DNA of 20,538 bases from Desulfurococcaceae archaeon UBA285. GTDB lineage: Archaea > Thermoproteota > Thermoprotei_A > Sulfolobales > Desulfurococcaceae. The DNA lies in NCBI GenBank assembly GCA_002495025.1, contig DADP01000029.1, forward strand, positions 1-20,538, given 5' to 3'. The notes under the pieces are model-generated. The model was given only the letters and a program-made list of their open reading frames with translations, was not told where the DNA came from and searched no databases. Position numbers and translations under genes: made by a program. Below, piece by piece: positions 14,882-20,538 of this stretch; the first letter of the stretch is position 1, and every line of letters starts with the position of its first letter.

Positions 14882-16147
14882 TTAGAATCCACCATAATGG
14901 GACTTTACAGCTTCAACTAGTTCTGATTCAACAGGGTTGATTATTGGTGGTTCACTAGTGATTTTTGTAACAATATCAATATCTTTTAATCCATGACCAG
15001 TAACTAATACAATAACTACTTCATCTCTATCAACCTGTTTGTCCTCTACAGCTTTTATAAGTCCAGCTAAACCAGCTGCACCACTCGGCTCGGCGAATAC
15101 TCCTTCAAGACTTGCAAGTAGTTTCATCGCATATACTATTTCCTCGTCTGAAACAACTACTCCATATCCATTGGTTTCATAGAGGGCCTTCAACCCCATA
15201 TCTCCATCCCATGGATAAGTATCTTCTAATCCAGTCGCAATGGTTTCTGGCGGCTTCTCCCATGGTTTAATATTGAATGGGTCTGCTCTCTGCATCCACG
15301 CTCTTGCAAGTGGGTGGTTTCCTTCTGGTTGAACAGCTACTAGCTTGGGGATACTATGGGTAAATCCAAGGTTTTTAAAGTCTCGAAAGCCCTTGTATAC
15401 ACCTGTTAATAGACTCGCCGCCCCGGTGGGGACGAATACCTGGTCTGGTATACTCCAATCTAGTTGCTCAATAATCTCCATTGATATAGTCTTCGGCCCC
15501 TCTACCTGGTATGGATTAAACACTCCAAAACTAGGGCTAGGGTAAAACCCGTATTTCTCATATAGAATTCTCATCATTTTAACAGTTGGGTCTTCTGCTT
15601 CAACCCACCGAACTCTTATTACTTTAGCACCATACATGAGCAACTGTGATATTTTTCCACGCGCCGCGAAATGGGGGACTAGCGCGTATACTTCTATACC
15701 TGCTTTAGCACCGTATGCAGCTAGTGATGCAGCGGCATTTCCACTACTAGCAATCACTGCTTTTTTAAAACCGAAATACTTAGCCATTGATATCGAGACG
15801 CTCATAGCTCGGTCTTTAAAACTACCAGTTGGATTTCTCGTTTCATCTTTCAAGTAGAGGTTTTTCAATCCGAGTTTTTCTCCTAGTCTACTAGCTTTCA
15901 ATAGTGGTGTTCCCCCTTCACCCAGGGATACAATGTATTCAGGGCTTGGTACTGGTAGGAGTTCTAGGTATCTCCACATGTTAAATGGTCTCCGAGAGAG
16001 TGTCTCTTTTGTTAGTGATTTACCTACTTCCTCGTAATTATAGTATATGTCGAGTCTACCTAGATCGTTGTTTACACAGAGAAGGGGTTTTTCCTCTAGA
16101 CGATACCTTCTACCACACCTACTACACTCTATTTTCTCTATGTACAT
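14882..16147 (-). CDS. thrC: threonine-synthase-fold PLP enzyme (possible ammonia-lyase in purine breakdown)
   Basis: A 421-residue fold-type II PLP enzyme of the archaeal threonine synthase group. It has an N-terminal zinc-ribbon-like segment (C8, C11, C24), GEGGTPL (76-82), NPTGSFKDR with the Schiff-base lysine K111, SSGNAAASLAAYG (134-146) and a late TGHGLKD. The fourth ribbon cysteine is absent (CVNN at 24-27), so metal binding may be lost. By sequence it could be a threonine synthase using O-phosphohomoserine. Its position between a YgeW-like carbamoyltransferase and a PreA-like protein suggests instead a role parallel to E. coli YgeX, a fold-type II diaminopropionate ammonia-lyase beside ygeW; that is inference. 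ATG start. The gaps to its neighbours are 69 and 51 bases, each with a T run, so it may have its own promoter. Confidence 0.85.
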   Translation of the reverse strand: MYIEKIECSRCGRRYRLEEKPLLCVNNDLGRLDIYYNYEEVGKSLTKETLSRRPFNMWRYLELLPVPSPEYIVSLGEGGTPLLKASRLGEKLGLKNLYLKDETRNPTGSFKDRAMSVSISMAKYFGFKKAVIASSGNAAASLAAYGAKAGIEVYALVPHFAARGKISQLLMYGAKVIRVRWVEAEDPTVKMMRILYEKYGFYPSPSFGVFNPYQVEGPKTISMEIIEQLDWSIPDQVFVPTGAASLLTGVYKGFRDFKNLGFTHSIPKLVAVQPEGNHPLARAWMQRADPFNIKPWEKPPETIATGLEDTYPWDGDMGLKALYETNGYGVVVSDEEIVYAMKLLASLEGVFAEPSGAAGLAGLIKAVEDKQVDRDEVVIVLVTGHGLKDIDIVTKITSEPPIINPVESELVEAVKSHYGGF

Positions 16148-16198
16148 AATCCCACAGTTTAGGAGATGCTTGAAACCGAAATATGAGTGGTAAAGGGG

Positions 16199-16204
16199 AA
16201 AAAA
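16199..16204 (-). terminator. T6 run after the YgeW-like gene
   Basis: Six T residues on the minus strand lie 12 bases after the YgeW-like stop codon and are followed by C-rich sequence. This would at least partly terminate transcripts before the PLP-enzyme gene. Confidence 0.35.
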
Positions 16205-16216
16205 GATGTTATAGTG

Positions 16217-17290
16217 TTATTCACCCATTACCATTGCCATAACTGCTTTTTGCACGTGGAGTCTGTTTTCTGCTTCTTCAAAGTACAGGCTTTTCTCGTA
16301 TGAATCTAATACTTCATCTGTTACTTCCTGTCCTCTATCTGCTGGTCCACAGTGCATGTAGTATGGCTTACCGGCTTTTTCCAGTCTCTCCATTGTTACA
16401 ATCCAGTCTTTGAATTTCTCTTGGTATGCCTTAGCTCCTTCTTTATCAACTACTGTATTGTATGGTGGGAAGAACTTCTTGGGGCTCCAGGCCTTCGGAT
16501 ATACTATTGTAGCCCCCTCAAACGCTTCATCCATATTGTATACTATTTTGAACTCGCTACCCCAGTGCTCAGCATACTTCTTAGCAATAGCTATTGCTTC
16601 ATCCATTAACTCGAATCCGGGTGGGTGTGCAATATATACGTCAGCACCCATCATTGCAAACATTGCTGCTACATCTTGTGGTACTGCTAGTGGTTTTAAT
16701 CCACCACTATACGCATAGCTCACTACTACTTTCTTGCCGCGTAGGTCTTTGGGCCAGCCGAGTGCTTCAAATGCTGCTTGTGCGTCTGCAAGTGCTTGGA
16801 ATGGATGCCATACATCGTCTTCCATGTTTAATACTGGAATATCAGCCCACTTAGCAAACTCTTGTATTATTCTATGTCCCCTACCAATAATCCACTTGGC
16901 TGCATCGCCATATATCCTTATTGCTATTGCATCACCATATCTACTGAGTACTCTTGCCACGTCGCTAATGGCCTCTGTTTGATATGGAATCATGTCTTCG
17001 GGGAGGGTTGGAGCATACACCTGGTCTGGACTAATATAGATACCGTGTCCTCCAAGCTGGTATATACCGGTTTGAAAACTATTCCTTGTTCTAAGACTCT
17101 TATTGTAGAATATCATGTATAGTGTTCTCCCATGAAGCCAGTTAACTCTTCTAACACCACTGTGAAACATTTGTTTTAATTCTCTAGCGGCTTTGAGGAC
17201 GAGCATTATTGTATCAATATCATAGTCGTAGTTAGAAAGCCAGTCTTTACCTTTAAGGTAGCCTACAAACCAGGGCTTATGACGGCCCAT
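16217..17290 (-). CDS. ygeW: YgeW-like (knotted-type) carbamoyltransferase, unknown substrate
   Basis: A 357-residue member of the aspartate/ornithine carbamoyltransferase superfamily. Carbamoyl-phosphate elements are SLRTR (65-69; acetylornithine enzymes have S-x-R-T-R here), IRIYG and HPFQ (162-165). Similarity to E. coli YgeW is visible in SYAYSGGLKPLAVPQ (191-205), AHPPGFELMD, IVYPKAWSPKKF (262-273), and YYMHCGPADRG (310-320), where YgeW has MHCLPAD. The HCLP leucine is replaced by glycine (HCGP, 313-316), so the second-substrate pocket differs from ornithine enzymes. ATG start, with GGTG six bases upstream. It is the first gene of the group with the PLP enzyme and the PreA-like gene. Probable role: reversible carbamoyl transfer to or from a purine-derived ureido acid, yielding carbamoyl phosphate; family and context inference. 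Confidence 0.85.
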   Translation of the reverse strand: MGRHKPWFVGYLKGKDWLSNYDYDIDTIMLVLKAARELKQMFHSGVRRVNWLHGRTLYMIFYNKSLRTRNSFQTGIYQLGGHGIYISPDQVYAPTLPEDMIPYQTEAISDVARVLSRYGDAIAIRIYGDAAKWIIGRGHRIIQEFAKWADIPVLNMEDDVWHPFQALADAQAAFEALGWPKDLRGKKVVVSYAYSGGLKPLAVPQDVAAMFAMMGADVYIAHPPGFELMDEAIAIAKKYAEHWGSEFKIVYNMDEAFEGATIVYPKAWSPKKFFPPYNTVVDKEGAKAYQEKFKDWIVTMERLEKAGKPYYMHCGPADRGQEVTDEVLDSYEKSLYFEEAENRLHVQKAVMAMVMGE

Positions 17291-17303
17291 TCAGTACACC
17301 AGT

Positions 17304-17345
17304 CATAAAATAATTATTTATGAAGTAGTATATAAATATATAAAT
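17304..17345. promoter_or_regulatory. AT-rich divergent promoter region with imperfect palindrome
   Basis: The 96-base gap between the YgeW-like gene (-) and the 92-codon gene (+) contains an imperfect palindrome running from CATAA to TTATG (17304-17322) and a long TATA-like stretch TATATAAATATATAAATT (about 17330-17347). Both genes could use TATA boxes here. The palindrome overlaps the minus-strand core promoter, so it may be an operator or simply a two-way TATA box. Confidence 0.35.
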
Positions 17346-17386
17346 TATTAATTGTAATAACACTAATCCATGTTGATAAGAGAATT

Positions 17387-17665
17387 GTGGTTAGCGCCTT
17401 GAAGTGTATTTTATCTAGTAGTAGAAAGGAAATCACTATTAGAGATGTTGTAAACCATGTCTACGTTGAAAAAGTAATTTACGAAATCAATCCTGTTCTA
17501 CTCTCAAAAAAGTATAATCCAAAATACTTTTTCGAGGGAACTCCTATACTGAGCGAGGGAGGAATGATTGTAACAATAAAACTAGATAAAGCTCTCTCTC
17601 AAGACGACTGGTTGTTTATTAAACGACTATTACAACTATATGGATTTATAGTAGTAGAGGAGTAG
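17387..17665 (+). CDS. small protein of unknown function (92 residues)
   Basis: The frame opens with GTG, and a strong AT-rich promoter-like region ends about 40 bases upstream. I do not recognise the family. The protein is soluble-looking, with a basic N-terminal third, an internal Tyr/Phe-rich segment (NPKYFFEGTP), and a beta-alpha-beta-like end (MIVTIKLDKAL, then a helix DDWLFIKRLLQLYG and FIVVEE). There is no signal peptide, cysteine pair or HTH. It stands alone between the YgeW-like gene and the convergent cysteine-synthase-like gene, 13 bases from the latter's stop. Its length, start and codon use are compatible with a real gene, but it could be a chance frame. Confidence 0.5.
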   Translation: MVSALKCILSSSRKEITIRDVVNHVYVEKVIYEINPVLLSKKYNPKYFFEGTPILSEGGMIVTIKLDKALSQDDWLFIKRLLQLYGFIVVEE

Positions 17666-17678
17666 TGAGGGAAAAAGA

Positions 17679-18686
17679 CTATATATCGAGTTCTTCTAGT
17701 ATAGTTCTTCGTGATGCAACCTCGCGTTTTTTCTTAAACAACCTCGTACTAAAATACCTCGCTGCATAGTCTGGTAGAATAGTAACTACTTTATCTCCTT
17801 TTTTCAACCCGTGTTTTCTAGCGAGTTTAATAGCTGCTACTACATTTGCACCCGAGCTTATTCCAACTGGGAGTCCTTCAAGTCTAGCTATTTGTCTAGC
17901 TATAGTTATTGCTTCATCACTAGTTACTGTTACAAAGTCGTCTAGTAAGTGTCTATATCTAGCCACGATATCTGGAACAAACCCGTCTCCAACACCCTCT
18001 ATTTCGTGCCTTCCATAGGGTCCAGGCCTCCCTGTTCTAAACCATTCTGCTGCAACTGGGCATTCAGCTGGTTCTGCACCAGCAACTATTACATCTCTAC
18101 ATTCTTCTTTGAGTCTTTTAGCTACACCCATCAATGTACCTCCAGTACCGATTTCAGCTACAAATGCTTTGGGGCAACCAATCTGCTCTATTATCTCTCT
18201 ACCTGTTGTCTCATAGTGTGCTTGTACATTGGCTTCGTCGCTCCACTGGTCAAATAAATAGTATTTATCGGGGTTCTCGGCTACTATTTTCTTTGCTATT
18301 TCAAGTGCTTGACCAGCATCTGCTTCTCCACCGGGTGTAAAGTAGAATTCCGCGCCGAATAGTCTCATTAACATAAATCTCTCTGCACTCATTTCCTCAG
18401 GTATAACTATTAAGACTTTGAAGCCCAAGACGCTTGCAAGAGCTGAAAATGCAATACCAGTGTTTCCCGTTGTAGGGATAACAATTGTCATACCTGGTTT
18501 CAACTCGCCTTTTTCAATTGCTTTTTTCAACATGTAGAGAGCCATTCTATCCTTGACGCTACCCGTTGGATTAGTAAACTCCATTTTAGCCCAGATCTCT
18601 GCTTCAACGTCTACTGGTTTAACCCTGTTTAAGAGGATTATAGGAGTTCCACCTATACATTCAGTTATATCTCTACAAACCTTCAT
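17679..18686 (-). CDS. cysK: cysteine-synthase-like PLP enzyme
   Basis: A 335-residue fold-type II PLP enzyme of the O-acetylserine sulfhydrylase/cystathionine beta-synthase group. It shows IGGTP (11-15), NPTGSVKDR with the Schiff-base lysine K45, TTGNTG (72-77), the DQWSDEANVQAHYETTG region (146-162), GTGGT (180-184, phosphate cup), EGVGDGF and VGISSGAN. Family members usually have T-S-G-N-T in the carboxylate-binding loop; the serine is threonine here, and the late S-G-E-R-Y-x-S-T is YAARYFST. Start ATG 18686 is chosen over a TTG-type frame extended 48 residues upstream, because the family begins right before IGGTP and the extension would overlap the divergent FAD-subunit gene. It should make cysteine (from O-acetyl- or O-phosphoserine) or carry out a related beta-replacement. 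Its link to the purine genes is unclear. Confidence 0.88.
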   Translation of the reverse strand: MKVCRDITECIGGTPIILLNRVKPVDVEAEIWAKMEFTNPTGSVKDRMALYMLKKAIEKGELKPGMTIVIPTTGNTGIAFSALASVLGFKVLIVIPEEMSAERFMLMRLFGAEFYFTPGGEADAGQALEIAKKIVAENPDKYYLFDQWSDEANVQAHYETTGREIIEQIGCPKAFVAEIGTGGTLMGVAKRLKEECRDVIVAGAEPAECPVAAEWFRTGRPGPYGRHEIEGVGDGFVPDIVARYRHLLDDFVTVTSDEAITIARQIARLEGLPVGISSGANVVAAIKLARKHGLKKGDKVVTILPDYAARYFSTRLFKKKREVASRRTILEELDI

Positions 18687-18750
18687 ATTATACAGCCTTA
18701 TTCCATGGGAATAGTATGTTTCTCTTGAGTTAATAAATTTAATGATTAAA

Positions 18751-18759
18751 GATATAAAC
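18751..18759 (+). promoter_or_regulatory. TATA box of the xanthine-dehydrogenase operon
   Basis: GATATAAAC preceded by the purine-rich GATTAAA is centred about 27 bases before the first possible start codon (TTG 18782). That spacing would give a leaderless transcript. The 95-base gap is shared with the divergent cysteine-synthase-like gene, for which an AT-rich box near 18729-18740 is the better candidate. Confidence 0.5.
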
Positions 18760-18781
18760 CCCTCGCTGTAAAAATATATTT

Positions 18782-19684
18782 TTGAACATTGTGTTAGGGG
18801 TGTTACTAATTTTTGAATTATATATTCCAAATAGCCTAGACGATGCTCTTGAATTCCTTGCTAAATACTATCCTGATGCAATGCCCATTGCTGGTGGAAC
18901 GGAGTTACTCATATTAATTAGAGATAAGAAGATAAGGCCCAAATACCTCGTTGACTTGTCTCCTCTACGAAGACAATTCAGTTATATAAAACTCGAAAAT
19001 GGACTAGTTAAAATAGGGGCATTAACTACTCTCTGGGAGCTTTCAAACTCGTTTCTCCACAATGATGTTAGATATGCTGGATTCCAAGATGTATGGCATA
19101 AATTTGGAACTATGTCACTCCGCTTCATGGCCACTATAGGTGGAAACATCGCGACGGCAACTGATTTTAGTGATTACCTTGTCCTACTCTTAGCCTACGA
19201 TGCAAAAGTCAAAGTGAGTGGAGTAAATGGAGAGCGCGTTGTTCCACTCGGAGAATTCATTGTCGAGAGGAGAAAACCAGATTTAAAACCCGGAGAGATT
19301 ATAACAGAAGTATTCTTCACAGAACCACCATTAAACACGAGTAGTGCCTTCGAGAAATTCGATAGGAGGAGTATTTTAATAGCTGGACTAGCCAACTCAG
19401 CTGTATACCTCCACATTGATAATGGTAGAATAAGTGATGCTAAAATATCTCTCGACATGATCAAAGAAAAGAGAATACCTGGAAGACTAAGGGTACTCGA
19501 AGAATCCCTGAAGGGCAGAGAGTTTTCAATCGAGTTTATTGAAAAAACAATTGAAGAAACTATACCAAAACACGTTGAAAAATACACTGACTGGTGGACT
19601 ACAGGAGACTACAGACTTGAAATGACGAAGACTTCTATTAAAAAAGCTCTTCTAAGAGCAGCCAAGAGGATCGGGGTGGTTTAA
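18782..19684 (+). CDS. xdhB: xanthine dehydrogenase-type FAD-binding subunit
   Basis: A subunit of about 300 residues of the molybdenum-hydroxylase family (CoxM/XdhB type), carrying FAD and passing electrons from the iron-sulfur subunit to the acceptor. FAD motifs are PIAGGTELLI (near 35-44) and TIGGNIATATDFSD (119-132). The C-terminal domain is the usual CO-dehydrogenase flavoprotein C-domain. The start is uncertain: TTG 18782 fits a leaderless transcript, while GTG 18791 or GTG 18800 would begin closer to the family start (LIFELYIPNSLDDAL). Its stop abuts the ATG of the iron-sulfur subunit. With the deaminases in this window, oxidation of hypoxanthine to xanthine is the likely reaction, but aldehyde or other heterocycle substrates are possible for this family. 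Confidence 0.87.
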   Translation: MNIVLGVLLIFELYIPNSLDDALEFLAKYYPDAMPIAGGTELLILIRDKKIRPKYLVDLSPLRRQFSYIKLENGLVKIGALTTLWELSNSFLHNDVRYAGFQDVWHKFGTMSLRFMATIGGNIATATDFSDYLVLLLAYDAKVKVSGVNGERVVPLGEFIVERRKPDLKPGEIITEVFFTEPPLNTSSAFEKFDRRSILIAGLANSAVYLHIDNGRISDAKISLDMIKEKRIPGRLRVLEESLKGREFSIEFIEKTIEETIPKHVEKYTDWWTTGDYRLEMTKTSIKKALLRAAKRIGVV

Positions 19685-20221
19685 ATGCCCGGCCTCCACA
19701 GAGTTAGATTCAAAGTTAATGGTAGAGAATACGAGTTGGAAGTACCAGGCCACGAGAGACTACTGGATACATTGAGGTATAGACTTGGATTCGTGGGGGT
19801 AAAAGAGGGTTGTGGTAGAGGAGAATGTGGTTCATGCATAGTCCTCGTCAATGGAGAACCAAGAAACTCTTGTCTAACACTAACAGCTAGATTAAACAAT
19901 GCCGAGGTAACCACTATAGAGGGTATTGCACCACCCGGAAAACTCCACGCTATACAAGTAGCATTTATCGAGACAGGAGGGGTACAATGCGGCTTTTGCA
20001 CTCCTGGTTTTATAATGATGGCTAAAGCGCTACTAGATAGAAACCCTGATCCAAGCGATGAAGAGATCAGAGAATGGTTTACCTCGAATATCTGTAGGTG
20101 TGGTAGCTACAACCACTATGTTGAAGCAGTTAAAAAAGCAGTTGAATACTTGAGAAAAGGCATTGTTTTCTTCGACGAGAGGGAAGTACGCGAGAAACTC
20201 CACTTGAAGCCCCTGGGGTGA
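19685..20221 (+). CDS. xdhC: xanthine dehydrogenase-type [2Fe-2S] subunit
   Basis: A 178-residue protein containing both [2Fe-2S] clusters of the molybdenum-hydroxylase small subunit. Plant-ferredoxin-type cysteines are C43, C48, C51 and C63; the second helical domain has C102, C105, C137 and C139 (QCGFCTPG and NICRCG). It transfers electrons from the molybdenum site to FAD. It is a little longer at the C-terminus than most members, with a charged tail after the last helix. The ATG immediately follows the TAA of the FAD-subunit gene (no gap), and the large-subunit gene starts six bases after its stop, so the three are one operon. Confidence 0.95.
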   Translation: MPGLHRVRFKVNGREYELEVPGHERLLDTLRYRLGFVGVKEGCGRGECGSCIVLVNGEPRNSCLTLTARLNNAEVTTIEGIAPPGKLHAIQVAFIETGGVQCGFCTPGFIMMAKALLDRNPDPSDEEIREWFTSNICRCGSYNHYVEAVKKAVEYLRKGIVFFDEREVREKLHLKPLG

Positions 20222-20227
20222 TCCTGG

Positions 20228-20538
20228 TTGAGTAAGCCCGAATACGTTGAAATAGTAGAATCCATCTTCCAAAAGACAAAACACGTAAAGACAAGCGAGT
20301 TCAAATACGTGGGTAAGAGAATAGTTAGATGGGACGCTATAGCGAAAGTCAAGGGTAGCCCTGTCTTCACAGCAGACTTATTCAACTTGGTTAAAAACCC
20401 AGTGTTTGTCTACAGCGTTAGATCAAAGTATGCACATGCAAGAATCAAGAAACTAGATGTATCAGACGCCGAGAAATACCCAGGTGTAATCAAGGTATTT
20501 ACAGCTAAAGACATACCCGGTATAAACGATGTAGGATA
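20228..20538 (+). CDS. xdhA: xanthine dehydrogenase-type molybdopterin subunit (5' part only)
   Basis: About 103 codons are visible before the right edge. After a short basic N-terminus the sequence reads VGKRIVRWDAIAKVKGSP and VFTADL, then SKYAHARIKKLD and GVIKVFTAKDIPG. This is the conserved opening of the large molybdenum-binding subunit of the xanthine dehydrogenase/aldehyde oxidase family. The start is TTG, with GGGGTGA eight or nine bases upstream overlapping the stop of the small-subunit gene. Substrate-determining residues and the molybdenum site lie beyond the window, so purine specificity cannot be confirmed from here. Confidence 0.9.
   Translation, partial: MSKPEYVEIVESIFQKTKHVKTSEFKYVGKRIVRWDAIAKVKGSPVFTADLFNLVKNPVFVYSVRSKYAHARIKKLDVSDAEKYPGVIKVFTAKDIPGINDVG

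Noticed and set aside
18687..18830. A 48-residue N-terminal extension of the cysteine-synthase-like protein
   Set aside because: It would overlap the divergent FAD-subunit start and its promoter, has no family counterpart, and a Met sits exactly at the family's usual beginning.
1..20538. Mobile elements, CRISPR arrays, attachment sites
   Set aside because: I saw no transposase, integrase, regularly spaced repeats or long terminal inverted repeats; the glycine-turn repeats at 12650-12950 are protein-coding.

Overview
The window looks like chromosomal DNA from an AT-rich, hyperthermophilic archaeon, most likely a Thermoproteota (Desulfurococcales-like) species. The signs are TATA-type promoter boxes, very short or absent leaders, many GTG and TTG starts beside GGGGTG/GAGGG-type ribosome sites, heavy use of ATA, CTA and AGA codons, an archaeal HTH_45-type winged-helix protein, and a binding protein with a Pro/Thr-rich membrane-proximal linker. 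I saw no tRNA, rRNA, CRISPR array, transposon or integrase.

Layout. At the left edge is the 3' end of a MoaD/ThiS-type sulfur-carrier gene (+). It converges on an eight-gene run on the minus strand (about 11057 down to 247). In transcription order this is a BMP-family binding protein, an ABC ATPase and two permeases of the nucleoside-uptake (NupOPQ/YufOPQ) type, a short-chain dehydrogenase, an MtaD/TRZ-ATZ-like aminohydrolase, adenine deaminase, and an SsnA-like aminohydrolase. A 300-base control region separates this run from a divergent, unusual carbamoyltransferase (11358-12422, +). Next come a bactofilin-like beta-helical protein and a small winged-helix protein (+). They converge on a second minus-strand group: a YgeW/knotted-type carbamoyltransferase, a threonine-synthase-fold PLP enzyme, and a PreA-like FMN/[4Fe-4S] protein. 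An unknown 92-residue gene (+), a cysteine-synthase-like gene (-) and the start of a xanthine-dehydrogenase operon (FAD subunit, 2Fe-2S subunit, truncated Mo subunit; +) fill the right end.

Reading the genes together (inference): the locus looks like an archaeal anaerobic purine-catabolism island. Nucleosides are imported and the bases deaminated (adenine to hypoxanthine; guanine probably to xanthine). They are then oxidised by a molybdenum hydroxylase. A reductive and hydrolytic branch would open the ring to ureido compounds, which one or both carbamoyltransferases could phosphorolyse to carbamoyl phosphate, a route to ATP through carbamate kinase. A PLP lyase would release ammonia from the remaining amino acid. 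The gene content parallels the E. coli ygeW-ygeX-ygeY-hyuA-ygfK-ssnA-xdhD region, which has been linked to anaerobic purine/uric-acid breakdown, but several members are replaced by other families. Nucleoside phosphorylase, ring-opening hydrolases, a YgeY-like peptidase and carbamate kinase are not in the window.
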